Assembly: GCF_023229695.1 (NCBI RefSeq)
Contig: NZ_JALNYS010000015.1
Coordinates: 23,087 to 87,086 of the forward strand
Origin: Sulfuricurvum sp.
Lineage (GTDB): Bacteria > Campylobacterota > Campylobacteria > Campylobacterales > Sulfurimonadaceae
Reading direction: 5' to 3'
DNA length: 64,000 nucleotides
Part shown: positions 24,596-33,879 of the stretch, in pieces
Position numbering within the stretch: position 1 is the first letter of the stretch
Layout of the letters: every line of letters starts with the position of its first letter
Program-made: the position numbers and the translations under genes
The notes under the pieces: model-generated
Database searches by the model: none
What the model saw: only the letters and a program-made list of their open reading frames with translations
Told to the model about the DNA's origin: nothing

Positions 24596-25591
24596 GTGAT
24601 TGATTTAAGACAGCAAGCATTTAATAATATCAGTAGAGTATTAGCAATAACACGATTCGATATAGAACAAAGACAGCATATAAATGATTATGGATTAAAT
24701 ATTCATGCAGAAAATTATTTTAGAGATGTATTTAGATTTGTTTATGGATATAACTTTGAAAATGCAAACTTTGAAAGTCAGAATATTGCATGTATTGACT
24801 TAATTGATAGAAATGAAAAAATAGCTTATCAAATTACAACAACAAGAACAAAAGAAAAAATTGAGAAAACATTCAAAGCATTAACAAAACCAGAGTACAA
24901 AGAATACACGTTAAAAATATTTTTTTTACTCGATAAATCAAAACCAGACAAGAAAACTATAGATGAACTTAATAGTTTATATAGTATTGATTTAGAGAAT
25001 TTATTATTAGATTATACTGATTTAATCAGGGATATAAATAATCTTGAAACCACAAAACTTATCGAATTAAATACTAAATATTTTCAAGGAATTGAAAATA
25101 AGTATACAGAAGAGATGATTTTAAATTTAGTTTTTAAGCATTTAGTTCAAAATCACACCAAAATGAATTTTAATTATGATGATGACTTTGTAAGTATAGA
25201 TACGAAAGTAAAATTAGAGCTGAATAATATAAATGATAGGTTTTCCTCAAAAATAAATAATGGGTTAGATTACAGAGAAATTTTAAATAGTATTGAAGAT
25301 GAAGAAAATGTATTAAGTAAGTTACAAAGTTTTGTAATTGAAGTCTTATATAGAAAAGTGTTAATAGATCTGTTGTTTTCTAAAATTTCAAAAAATGAAT
25401 TAGAGAATTTAACTATAACAGAACTTCATCATTTATCAAAAGAATATGCTTTAGATTTTAATAAAATAATTCATAATTTACATATGGAATTAAAAAAGCA
25501 TATTATCATTGATGATTTTAATGCAACAGAAATTAGTTGGATTATTATTGCATTCTTTTTTGAAATTTGTGATGTGGGGATTAAAGAATGA
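24596..25591 (+). CDS. SMEK-domain protein, ABC-3C system component
   Basis: A 331-residue protein. The N-terminal ~150 residues match the SMEK domain pattern: NYFRDVFRFVYGYNFEN, then ACIDLIDRNEKIAYQITTTR and TKEKIEKTFKAL (D-x-D/Q-x-T core with KI helix). SMEK domains are restriction-endonuclease-like modules found as the recruiting or effector subunit in ABC-three-component conflict systems. The C-terminal half is helical and of the kind that contacts the middle component. The GTG start at 24596 has AAGGA upstream. It overlaps the next gene by 4 bases. Confidence 0.7.
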   Translation: MIDLRQQAFNNISRVLAITRFDIEQRQHINDYGLNIHAENYFRDVFRFVYGYNFENANFESQNIACIDLIDRNEKIAYQITTTRTKEKIEKTFKALTKPEYKEYTLKIFFLLDKSKPDKKTIDELNSLYSIDLENLLLDYTDLIRDINNLETTKLIELNTKYFQGIENKYTEEMILNLVFKHLVQNHTKMNFNYDDDFVSIDTKVKLELNNINDRFSSKINNGLDYREILNSIEDEENVLSKLQSFVIEVLYRKVLIDLLFSKISKNELENLTITELHHLSKEYALDFNKIIHNLHMELKKHIIIDDFNATEISWIIIAFFFEICDVGIKE

Positions 25592-25818
25592 TTATGCCTA
25601 CAAAAATTATACAGCCTGTTGATAGTCTGATAAGTATATCCGCAACAGTGATAGAAATTTTAAAAGTAAATGGCATGAATATAGATGATTTATTAGAAGA
25701 GATAAATATGCGATATTATAAAAAGATTAGCATTGAAAAATTGATTTTATCTGTTGATTTTTTATATATTATAAACAAGATAAAGGATGAGAATGAAATT
25801 ATTACAATTAACATCTGA
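25588..25818 (+). CDS. ABC-3C system middle component 6-like protein
   Basis: A 76-residue protein starting MIMPTKIIQPVDSLISISA. The P-[ST]-K-x-I-x-P opening, a helix, then SIEKLILSVDFLYIINKI and a final short strand fit the middle component 6 family that links the SMEK-type subunit to the DUF2326 ATPase. It overlaps both neighbours (4 bases upstream, about 30 bases downstream), so the three subunits are translated together. An alternative ATG lies at 25594. Confidence 0.7.
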   Translation: MIMPTKIIQPVDSLISISATVIEILKVNGMNIDDLLEEINMRYYKKISIEKLILSVDFLYIINKIKDENEIITINI

Positions 25819-27511
25819 AAATCCCAAATTTAGAACAATAAATTTTGAAAGTGGACTTAACATAGTTGTTGGTTCTCAACTAACAGCAGAACAGAAAAAA
25901 TCAATTAATGGTATTGGCAAAAGTATGTCATTGTCATTGATTCATTATATGTTTGGCTCAACATTTAAAACTAAATCAGAAAAAAAATTAGAAGAATATT
26001 TAGCTAAATATGGTGTGTTTGAATTGACCTTTTCACATAAAAAAAAGGAATACAGGATTAGAAAAGATTTTTCTCAATCGGAGTTTTATATTAATGAAGA
26101 AAAAATTGCTAAAACTAATTATCGTAAAAAATTAAATGAGATTTTTTTAGAGGAGAATTCGACTTTATCGTTCAAACAAGTATTTAATTGTTTTGCCAGA
26201 CGATACAGTAGTGATAATGGTATGATTTATTATAGTAACATACTTACTCAGCAAGGTCGCTCAATAGAAGATTATAAGCAGCAATATACTAATCTATATT
26301 TATTGGGAATTGATATGTCTTTGGTCAAAAGAAGTTTTGATATTAAAGAAAGATTATTAAAATTAGAAAGTGCAAAAAAAGCTATTAATGAGTATGAAAA
26401 AGCTTTAGATAAAACAAATATTAATGACATAAAAGATGAAATTATAAGACTAAATAAACAAGTTGATGAATTCATTATCGCAGAAAACTATGATAAACTC
26501 AAAAAAGAGGCAGATGCTTTAACGAACGAAATTAATGAATTTAGGAACCAGATATTTTTTACAACTAAAAAATTAAAAATGAAAGAGCTGAACTTTGAAA
26601 GTTCAGAGAATACTAATATAGATATTGAAAAAATTAAAGAACTTTTTAATGAAGCACATTTCTTTTTTGAAAACAAAATTACAAAAAGACTAGAAGATGC
26701 TCAAGCTTTTCATAATAACTTAATAAATAGTAGAAAAAAAAGGTTAGGTATAGAAATTAGAGATTTAAAAATTTCCCTTGAAAAAATACAATTAGATTTA
26801 AATACGGTTTCTATAAAAAGAGATAGTATGCTGAAAGACTTAAACAATAGTGGTGCACTTGAAGAGCGAGATAGTTTAAAAGATAGAATAAAGACACTGG
26901 AAGCAGAACAAAAAAACTTAGAAAAGTACGAGCATATCCTAGTTGATTTTAAAAAAGATAAAAGTGACTTGGATGTTAAAAATGCAGTGATAAAACAAGA
27001 AAGCATCTCATATCTTGAAAAAAATCATCAAAAACTAGAACTATTAGAAACTAAATTTAGAGATTTGGTAAAAAAGTTTTATGACAATCAGGGCGGTTCC
27101 TTTAAAATTGAAGAAGCTCCAAATGCAAAATATCTTTTTACTATCAATTCACATATCCCAAAAGAAGGTTCACAAGGAAGAGGTGAGGTTAAATTATTTT
27201 GTTATGATGTTTTATTGTACCAACTGAATAAAGATTTGTTGAACTTTTTGGCACATGATGGCTGTTTGTTTTCAGAAATGGATAGAAGGCAACGGTCTAC
27301 AATTTTTAAAATTGTTTTAGAGCTTGTTAGGGATCATGAATTTCAGTATTTTATAAATATTGGAGATAATACATTAAAAGAGATACTGGATGAAGAGCAT
27401 GAAATAAATATTTTGACAGATGAAGAAAAAGAAATAATTAAAAAAAGTATACGACTAGAGTTATCAGATAAAGAACCAAAAGATTGGTTATTTGGAGAAA
27501 GTTTTGATTGA
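25787..27511 (+). CDS. DUF2326 SMC-like ATPase, ABC-3C system
   Basis: A 574-residue SMC/RecN-type ATPase. The N-terminus MKLLQLTSENPKFRTINF is followed by a modified Walker A (SINGIGKSMSLSLIHYMFG). A long coiled coil spans about residues 180-430. The C-terminal half has a QGRGEVKLFCYDVLLY signature-like segment and the Walker B-like FLAHDGCLFSEMDRRQR. This layout fits DUF2326 proteins, the ABC ATPase of ABC-three-component systems. Starts at 25787 or 25793 are both possible; the second has better spacing to AAGG. Very AT-rich. It is thought that these ATPases sense DNA or an invader and license the nuclease-like partner; that is family-level inference. Confidence 0.75.
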   Translation: MRMKLLQLTSENPKFRTINFESGLNIVVGSQLTAEQKKSINGIGKSMSLSLIHYMFGSTFKTKSEKKLEEYLAKYGVFELTFSHKKKEYRIRKDFSQSEFYINEEKIAKTNYRKKLNEIFLEENSTLSFKQVFNCFARRYSSDNGMIYYSNILTQQGRSIEDYKQQYTNLYLLGIDMSLVKRSFDIKERLLKLESAKKAINEYEKALDKTNINDIKDEIIRLNKQVDEFIIAENYDKLKKEADALTNEINEFRNQIFFTTKKLKMKELNFESSENTNIDIEKIKELFNEAHFFFENKITKRLEDAQAFHNNLINSRKKRLGIEIRDLKISLEKIQLDLNTVSIKRDSMLKDLNNSGALEERDSLKDRIKTLEAEQKNLEKYEHILVDFKKDKSDLDVKNAVIKQESISYLEKNHQKLELLETKFRDLVKKFYDNQGGSFKIEEAPNAKYLFTINSHIPKEGSQGRGEVKLFCYDVLLYQLNKDLLNFLAHDGCLFSEMDRRQRSTIFKIVLELVRDHEFQYFINIGDNTLKEILDEEHEINILTDEEKEIIKKSIRLELSDKEPKDWLFGESFD

Positions 27512-27574
27512 GTATATTCCACAGAATATGCTGATTGATTATTATAAATTAGATATGCACAATAAGGGAAAAAA

Positions 27575-28885
27575 ATGAAAATTCACTTTATCGGTATCGG
27601 CGGTATCGGCATTTCGGGACTCGCCAAATACATGCGTTTCAGCGGTCATGAGGTGAGCGGTTCGGACATGAAAGAGACCCATATTACCCAACGGCTGCGT
27701 GATCGCGGAATCACGGTCATGATCGGCCACGATGCGGCCAATATCCCGCAAGGGTGTGATCTGGTCATCCATTCGGCGATTATCCGCGACACCAATGTCG
27801 AAGTCGTCGAAGCAAAAAACAGAGGGATCGATGTCCTGCACCGACGCGACGCGCTGCTTCGTATCCTCAAAGAGAAAAAAGTGTACGCGGTATGCGGAGC
27901 CCACGGCAAGAGTACGACGACGGCGATTCTTGCTTCGATCATGAGCGGAAGCGCGATCATCGGTGCGGAGTCGAAAGATTTCGGCTCCAACGTCCGCTAC
28001 GACGGAAGCACCGACGTGATGCTTTTCGAAGCCGATGAATCAGACGGGAGTTTTTTGAATTCGAACCCTTACTGTTCCATCGTCACCAATGCCGAGCCGG
28101 AGCATATGGAGTATTATCACTACAACCTCGATGAGTTTCACAACGCCTACCGCCGTTTTGTCGAGATGGCACCGATCCGTGTCATCAATGCCGAAGATCC
28201 GTTTATGGCAACCCTCGAATGTGAGGCGATCCGTCTCTACCCGAGTCAGGACATTACCAATATCCGCTACACCCTCATCGACGATGAACCCTACACCCGT
28301 TTTACCCTCAAAAACATGGGAGAGTTCGAAGTATGGGGATTCGGTGAACATATCGCCATGGACGCGTCACTGGCGATTTTGGCGGCGGCTCAGACGATGA
28401 GCATCGCGGCGATTCGTGCCAATATCCTCCACTTCAAAGGGATCAAAAAACGGTTCGATGTGATTTTCAAAGGATCGGATCGTGTCATCATCGACGATTA
28501 TGCCCACCACCCGACCGAGATCAAAGCGACGATGGAGTCGCTCAAAACCTATGCGCAGCTCAAAAAGTTTGATCGTATCATTGCGATCTGGCAGCCGCAC
28601 AAATACTCACGGACGCTGGATAATATCGATGCCTTTATCGAATGTTTCGAAGGGGTGGATGAGTTGGTCATTCTTCCGGTATGGGCGGCAAGTGAAGAGC
28701 ATGTAGAGATCGATTTCAAAGGGCTGTTCGGACGATATTCACCATTGATGGTCGATAAACTCTACCGCAAAGGGGATACGATACAAGCTCTTGTCGGTGA
28801 TGAAGCGGTACGAACGTATGATCGCGATCTGATTGTCGGATTCGGAGCCGGGGATTTGACCTATCAGCTTCGGGGAGTCAAGTAA
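27575..28885 (+). CDS. murC: UDP-N-acetylmuramate--L-alanine ligase
   Basis: MurC adds L-Ala to UDP-MurNAc in peptidoglycan synthesis in the cytosol. The 436 residues show the N-terminal dinucleotide-like HFIGIGGIGISGLA, the ATP-site CGAHGKSTTTA, the substrate region FEADESDGSFLN and the C-terminal DDYAHHPTEIKA and WQPHKYSRT motifs of Mur ligases. Length is slightly short for the family but complete. GC-rich host-like codon use resumes sharply here after the island. The next gene begins 2 bases after the stop. Confidence 0.96.
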   Translation: MKIHFIGIGGIGISGLAKYMRFSGHEVSGSDMKETHITQRLRDRGITVMIGHDAANIPQGCDLVIHSAIIRDTNVEVVEAKNRGIDVLHRRDALLRILKEKKVYAVCGAHGKSTTTAILASIMSGSAIIGAESKDFGSNVRYDGSTDVMLFEADESDGSFLNSNPYCSIVTNAEPEHMEYYHYNLDEFHNAYRRFVEMAPIRVINAEDPFMATLECEAIRLYPSQDITNIRYTLIDDEPYTRFTLKNMGEFEVWGFGEHIAMDASLAILAAAQTMSIAAIRANILHFKGIKKRFDVIFKGSDRVIIDDYAHHPTEIKATMESLKTYAQLKKFDRIIAIWQPHKYSRTLDNIDAFIECFEGVDELVILPVWAASEEHVEIDFKGLFGRYSPLMVDKLYRKGDTIQALVGDEAVRTYDRDLIVGFGAGDLTYQLRGVK

Positions 28886-28887
28886 GT

Positions 28888-29217
28888 ATGGGGTACTGGC
28901 TGTGGCTTAGTGTCGTTATCGTTATTTTCGGGATAATGCACTATTTCACGGAACTGGATATTCGTCAAAAAGCAATGATCAGTCTCGCGGTTGCATTGGT
29001 GGTGTCCGGTGCCATTCTCTACAATATCCGAAGCGATCAGGAACGGGCACAGGTGACGGACATCGAACTCAAATACCGACACGGCGAGCGCGTCGTATGT
29101 CAGGGGATCGAAGTCAACGGGAGCGAATTTTCCTACAGCGACGGGACCCAAAGCTTTATCGGAAACAAAGGGACGAGTCATTATCAACAAATTTTCAATC
29201 TGCGTGAGTGCCGATGA
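28888..29217 (+). CDS. Small membrane protein between murC and mutS2
   Basis: A 109-residue protein with two N-terminal transmembrane helices (WLWLSVVIVIFGIMHYF and AMISLAVALVVSGAILY) and a C-terminal soluble ~60 residues containing two cysteines (VVCQGIEVNG, NLRECR). It is packed between murC (2-base gap) and mutS2 (ATGA overlap). No function assigned. Confidence 0.65.
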   Translation: MGYWLWLSVVIVIFGIMHYFTELDIRQKAMISLAVALVVSGAILYNIRSDQERAQVTDIELKYRHGERVVCQGIEVNGSEFSYSDGTQSFIGNKGTSHYQQIFNLRECR

Positions 29218-31433
29218 GTTCCATGTCGTCTAATTTGGCCGAATTATTCGGTAAACTCGATTTGCTCCCCCATTTGTCGGCATTAGAGAAATTTTTCTCC
29301 CGTCACCAGAATATCGCTATCCCCGGGGATCAGGAACGCCATTTTCGCTACATTCAGGCGCTTGATGCGCTGGAGTTCAAAGCCCCTCCGAAAAGCCTGG
29401 CGTTTGAGGGGATTATCAACCATCTGAAAAAGCAGGGTGTTTTGCGGTTTGAAGAGATGTTTGAAGTGATCAAGGTGGTCCGTTATTTTCGTTTGATGCG
29501 CAACAACGACTATCCCGGAATCATCGGTGAGTGGATGGGGACGATCCGCATTCCCGAAATTTTCGACGAGATTGACGAGTACTTTGATGAGAGCGGAAAA
29601 TTTATCGAATCGCGTGATGAAGAGCTTCACCGTATCGCACAGCGGATCAAGGCGATTAAAACCGAGATCAACGAATCGATGAAGCGGCTGTTATTTACCC
29701 AAAAGCTTGCCCCCTATCTGGTTGATAGCCAGATCCATTATATCAATGACGAAGAGTGTCTGCTGCTGCGCGGCGGGTTTAACCATGTGTTCAAAGGCTC
29801 CGTTATCGGACGGACGGGGGCGGGATTTTTCTACGTCGCCCCCGACGCGATCCTCCGCTCCAAAGAGCAGCTGCGCGGTATATTGCAGGAGCGGGAGGCG
29901 AAACTCTACGAGTACGCCAAAAAATTCTCGATGAAACTTGCTCCGCTGCTCCCCTTTATCGGATTCATCGACCGTGAATTTGAGCGGTATGACCACTATC
30001 AGGCGCGTGTTTTGTTTGCGCGGGCGCAAAACTATGCCATCCTCAAACCGCAGAACAACAACGAGATCATTCTCGAAGAGTTCTCCCATCCCGCATTGCA
30101 CAAACCCAAACCGATCAGCGTCCGGTTCAAAGGGAACCTTCTGATGATCACCGGGGTCAACGCCGGGGGAAAAACGATGCTCCTCAAATCGATCCTCAGT
30201 GCGGCAGCGATGGCCAAATACCTGATCCCGATGAAGCTCAACCCCCACAAATCCCGCATCGGCGGATTCAAACGCCTCGTTGCGGTCATCGACGATCCCC
30301 AAAACGTCAGCAACGATATCTCGACGTTCGCGGGGCGGATGGTACAGTTCAGCCACCTGTTTGATCATAAAAACGCCCTTGTCGGGGTGGATGAGATCGA
30401 GCTGGGGACCGACAGCGACGAAGCGGCGGCCCTTTTTGCCGTTGTCCTTGATGAGCTGATCAAGCGGGGTCAGAAGATCATCGTCACGACCCACCATAAA
30501 CGGCTCGCGGCCCTGATGGCCGACCGTGATGATGTGGAACTGCTCGCCGCGCTGTACGACGAGGAACGGCGTGTTCCCACCTATGAGTTTTTGCACGGCG
30601 TCATCGGGAAAAGCTACGCGTTTGAGACGGCGGCCCGATATGGAATCAACCCTTCTATTATCAGCCGAGCGAAAGTCGTCTATGGCGAGAACCACGAAAA
30701 ACTCAATATCCTCATCGAACGGGGAAGCGAGCTGGAACGGGAACTGAAGCGCAAGAACAAAGAGGTCGATGAGCGTCTCGAATCGCTGAAAACTCAGGAA
30801 CGCGAACTCAAAGAAGCACGTGAAAATCTACGAAATGAGCTGGAAGCAGAAAAGAGCAAACTTCGATACGGCTATGACGCCGCCATACGCGAAGCGAAAG
30901 AAGCGGCAAAGGGGATGGACATGGCCGCTATCCACCGTCAGCTTAACAAAGCCGCTTCGATGGTGCCGAAAAATCAGCCTCCAAAGATTGCTGAACCCGA
31001 ACCGATCGTCTTTACCGTAGGGCAGAGTGTCAAATACCGTACTCAGCGCGGCACTATCGTGAGTCTGGGGAATAAAGACGCGATGATCGAAGTGGAGGGG
31101 ATGCGCATCCGGGTGAAGCTAACGGATCTCAAACCCTCCGGTAACCTCCCGAAAAAGCCCAAAACCACCCATACGATGCAAGTGGAGCAAAAAAGCGGTC
31201 TCAAACTTGACTTACATGGGCTTCGAGGGGAAGAGGCGTGCGAGCGGATGGATAAATTTCTCTCGGATGCACTCTTGCAGGGGTTTGATGAGGTGATTAT
31301 CTATCACGGGATCGGAACGGGGAAACTTTCCTATGCGGTCAAAGAGTTTCTAAAAGTGCATCCGAGTGTCAAAGGCTTTTCCGATGCTCCTCAGCATTTA
31401 GGGGGATTTGGGGCGAAGATCGTTCGTCTATAA
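29214..31433 (+). CDS. mutS2: Endonuclease MutS2
   Basis: MutS2 acts on recombination intermediates and collided ribosomes; it is not part of mismatch repair proper. The 739 residues contain the MutS ATPase (Walker A TGVNAGGKTMLLK, Walker B LVGVDEIELGTD, IIVTTHHKRLA), a coiled coil (about 500-590), a KOW-like strand region and a C-terminal Smr domain beginning LKLDLHGLRGEEA with GIGTGKL. The ATG at 29214 overlaps the previous stop (ATGA) and is preferred over GTG at 29208. Confidence 0.93.
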   Translation: MSSMSSNLAELFGKLDLLPHLSALEKFFSRHQNIAIPGDQERHFRYIQALDALEFKAPPKSLAFEGIINHLKKQGVLRFEEMFEVIKVVRYFRLMRNNDYPGIIGEWMGTIRIPEIFDEIDEYFDESGKFIESRDEELHRIAQRIKAIKTEINESMKRLLFTQKLAPYLVDSQIHYINDEECLLLRGGFNHVFKGSVIGRTGAGFFYVAPDAILRSKEQLRGILQEREAKLYEYAKKFSMKLAPLLPFIGFIDREFERYDHYQARVLFARAQNYAILKPQNNNEIILEEFSHPALHKPKPISVRFKGNLLMITGVNAGGKTMLLKSILSAAAMAKYLIPMKLNPHKSRIGGFKRLVAVIDDPQNVSNDISTFAGRMVQFSHLFDHKNALVGVDEIELGTDSDEAAALFAVVLDELIKRGQKIIVTTHHKRLAALMADRDDVELLAALYDEERRVPTYEFLHGVIGKSYAFETAARYGINPSIISRAKVVYGENHEKLNILIERGSELERELKRKNKEVDERLESLKTQERELKEARENLRNELEAEKSKLRYGYDAAIREAKEAAKGMDMAAIHRQLNKAASMVPKNQPPKIAEPEPIVFTVGQSVKYRTQRGTIVSLGNKDAMIEVEGMRIRVKLTDLKPSGNLPKKPKTTHTMQVEQKSGLKLDLHGLRGEEACERMDKFLSDALLQGFDEVIIYHGIGTGKLSYAVKEFLKVHPSVKGFSDAPQHLGGFGAKIVRL

Positions 31434-31436
31434 CTA

Positions 31437-31605
31437 TCCGTTCGCCCTGAGTGTGTCGAAGGGTAAACAAATAGTATGTTCATGGTTCGACATACCTTGT
31501 AGGGCACAAGTGCGCACCACGAACGAAACACTCTCCGTCATCCCGTGCTCGATACGGGATCTAATATACACTTTAGATGCTGAATCAAGTTCAGCATGAC
31601 AAAAT
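31437..31605. repeat. Cluster of dispersed palindromic repeats
   Basis: Three short palindromic repeat types lie side by side after mutS2. First is TTCGCCCTGAGTGTGTCGAA with later GTTCATGGTTCGACA and CACGAACG. Second is GTCATCCCGTGCTCGATACG followed by GGATC. Third is ATGCTGAA-TCAAG-TTCAGCAT at about 31579-31599. These resemble repeats found between genes in many bacteria. From 31606 to 31793 there is only AT-rich leader sequence. Confidence 0.6.
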
Positions 31606-31793
31606 ATCTTGCTTGGGATTTATTCGCACTCCCCTTGCAAATCTTTTTATTTCACAGTAAAATCTTTAAAAATATGTCATTTTGTTTAATTTTGATAGAT
31701 AGGTTTTGATATTCAGAAATACTGTGTATCTAAATAATCTATATATGGATTAGGTGAAAAGTACGTTTTTGTAATGAATAAAAGGTACAAAAA

Positions 31794-32657
31794 ATGGAAT
31801 CTCTATTCACAGCTATTTTACCAGATAGCTATTCAAATTTTATAGGTACTATTGCTTTTATTATTGCAATAGTATGTTTATTTATATCATTTTTAGTAAA
31901 TCTACGAAGCCATGCAACGAAGATGTTTTCAATATTGCTGGTTGCGTCCCTTGCATTTTTTGCTTCACATTGGAGTACATATTTTGCGGCGATATTTATT
32001 GTTGCGACTGCTGTAACAGAATTGGAATTTTTACAAAATCTTGCAGCTATCCTTAGAAAAGATGAGAATTATTTCAACTATAAAAAAGAAGTCTTGTCAA
32101 AAGAAGATAATATTCGTAGAAAAGCGGAAGAAGTACTTGAAGAAGAATATGTTGCTAGTAAAACAATTGATGATGAAATCTCCAAAGAAAAGAAGATAGA
32201 TATATCGAAGTTACAAGATATGTCTCGAACAGAAATGATGAAATATGCATTTGATATTGAAGAAAAAACACTTGACTTTTTATCACAAACCTACGGTAAC
32301 ATTGAACGAAATGTCAGATTTAGAAAAGATGGAGAGTCAGTTGAATTTGATGGTGTGATTTCTGAAAATAATAATCAAAAAAGTATTGTTTTTGAAGTGA
32401 AGTGGATACGAAATGCAGAATATTCTTTGCAACTTATAATGCATTCGATAAGAAGATCGAAAGAACTTGTAGAAAAATATCAGAAGATCACAGGTATCAA
32501 ATCAGAGTTTCGTTTGATCGTAGTAACCAATACAAAGACCGGTTTAAATGCAGATAGAATTGAACGTTTTCGTGAAAAAGCTAAAGATGAAAATGTTTTT
32601 TTAACTTTTCTCAGTTTGAGTGAAATTGGTTTTGAAGTAACTAATGAAAATTCCTAA
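31794..32657 (+). CDS. Membrane-anchored restriction endonuclease-like protein
   Basis: A 287-residue protein with two or three N-terminal transmembrane helices (about 15-38 and 44-80), a charged helical linker (about 85-150), and a C-terminal PD-(D/E)XK-like domain. In that domain VEFDGVISEN gives the Asp, IVFEVKWIRN the E-x-K, and FRLIVVTNTKT the following strand. Membrane-anchored nuclease-like domains of this kind (Mrr-like) occur in defence islands. It is AT-rich and lies between palindromic repeat clusters. A stand-alone role in cutting incoming DNA at the membrane is inference. Confidence 0.6.
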   Translation: MESLFTAILPDSYSNFIGTIAFIIAIVCLFISFLVNLRSHATKMFSILLVASLAFFASHWSTYFAAIFIVATAVTELEFLQNLAAILRKDENYFNYKKEVLSKEDNIRRKAEEVLEEEYVASKTIDDEISKEKKIDISKLQDMSRTEMMKYAFDIEEKTLDFLSQTYGNIERNVRFRKDGESVEFDGVISENNNQKSIVFEVKWIRNAEYSLQLIMHSIRRSKELVEKYQKITGIKSEFRLIVVTNTKTGLNADRIERFREKAKDENVFLTFLSLSEIGFEVTNENS

Positions 32658-32725
32658 CAAATCAAATAAGACTATTAAAAATCTTAGTGGATACTAGAAA
32701 AAATAAATAAATCTTAGGATCAATT

Positions 32726-32899
32726 ATGGCAGATATGGCAGAACACATCGGTTTGGCAGAACTCATCCGCGAACGTAAAAGCACACCGAAAGCGTCGTAT
32801 ATCCCTTTTGAAGATGTTATGGCAAAAGCAAAAAAAGATTTTTTAAATGCTTTAAATCAAGTTCCAAGCAATGAGCCATACGAAGACGATAAGCTTTAA
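32726..32899 (+). CDS. Short protein, possible orphan antitoxin
   Basis: A 57-residue protein (MADMAEHIGLAELIRERKST to NEPYEDDKL) with AGGA nine bases before the ATG. Composition is host-like: helical, acidic at the end, with an IPFEDVMAKAKKDFL helix. Size and layout recall RelB/Phd-type antitoxins, but no toxin is adjacent; a repeat cluster follows. Call is tentative. Confidence 0.4.
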   Translation: MADMAEHIGLAELIRERKSTPKASYIPFEDVMAKAKKDFLNALNQVPSNEPYEDDKL

Positions 32900-32927
32900 A
32901 GCAAAACAAAATTCACATCATTTCATT

Positions 32928-33010
32928 TTCCGTTCGCCATGAGCTAGTCGAAGGGTGCTTCGTCATTCCCAACTTGATTGGGAATCCATTTCTCCGTCAT
33001 CCCGTACTGG
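32928..33010. repeat. Dispersed palindromic repeat cluster
   Basis: Contains TTCGCCATGAGCTAGTCGAA with GGGT, then TTCCCAA-CTTGA-TTGGGAA (a perfect hairpin), then GTCATCCCGTACTGGATC. It belongs to the same repeat types as 31437-31605 and marks the right side of the membrane nuclease gene. Confidence 0.55.
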
Positions 33011-33081
33011 ATCTATCTCATTCCTCCTCCTTGCAAATATTTTTATTAAAGTGTAAAATTATTAAAAAATATGTTTGGAGT

Positions 33082-33849
33082 ATGAAGATTTTGAAACAAG
33101 AAATGTATGAACTTGCTGGTGAATTAAGAAAAATTTATCAAAAAAAAATTAATAATACACACATATGGGCATCTATTGCGTATGAAGCTATAAATGTTGC
33201 TAGTGCTAATGTAGAGATTTTATCGAGTTCGACGTTTAAAGTCCCGTCAAGATCTGTATCGAAAACTAAGGAAATTTCACGCTCAAAAGAATCTTTAGAA
33301 GAAGTTCTAAATGCAGCAGCCGATATTGACTTCAATTATTCAATATTTACTTTCATTGTTGCACAAATTGAAGCATTTTTATCAGATTTGGTGCGTGGAG
33401 TTTTGAGGATAGATAAACGACGGTTAAAAATCAGAGTACAAGGGATTGACCATACAAATAAAATAGATATAGCTGAAATAATTGATTCAAATGATATTGA
33501 TGAGGTTTTAGAACTCATAATAAAAAAAGAGTTGATTAGTATTTTTTATGCTTCACCAGAAAAACAATTTGAATATTTAGAAAAAGTTTTAAATATAAAA
33601 ATAGATGAAAAGCTTTTTGAGCTTTTCGATAAATGGAAAGAGTATAAAGCTACAAGAGATATTATTATACATAATTCAGGGATAGCTAATGAAGTGTATT
33701 TGAAAAAGTCTGGCAATAAAGCAAAGTGGACAGAAGGTGAAAAGGTAGTTATAGAACAAGATTATTTAAATAGTTTGGTGGCGGAATCAAAATCATTAGT
33801 CGGTAAAATATGTTCAGCTATTCAGGCAAAGAATAAAATAAAAAAATAG
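33082..33849 (+). CDS. HEPN-like protein
   Basis: A 255-residue, helix-rich protein. Near residue 196 it has the motif RDIIIHN, matching the R-x4-H catalytic signature of HEPN RNases. The preceding region (YSIFTFIVAQIEAFLSDLVR) resembles the helix that packs in RiboL-PSP-HEPN proteins. The ATG at 33082 is preferred because an upstream in-frame extension runs into the repeat cluster. It is AT-rich and flanked by palindromic repeats on both sides. It may be a toxin or a defence effector, but a non-catalytic HEPN is possible. Confidence 0.55.
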   Translation: MKILKQEMYELAGELRKIYQKKINNTHIWASIAYEAINVASANVEILSSSTFKVPSRSVSKTKEISRSKESLEEVLNAAADIDFNYSIFTFIVAQIEAFLSDLVRGVLRIDKRRLKIRVQGIDHTNKIDIAEIIDSNDIDEVLELIIKKELISIFYASPEKQFEYLEKVLNIKIDEKLFELFDKWKEYKATRDIIIHNSGIANEVYLKKSGNKAKWTEGEKVVIEQDYLNSLVAESKSLVGKICSAIQAKNKIKK

Positions 33850-33879
33850 TGGTCATGTGATAACTATAACTCCTAAGCT

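Noticed and set aside
29691..30695. 334-codon minus-strand open frame inside mutS2
   Set aside because: Antisense to well-conserved MutS2 motifs, no ribosome site or recognisable domain; a by-product of GC-rich codon use.
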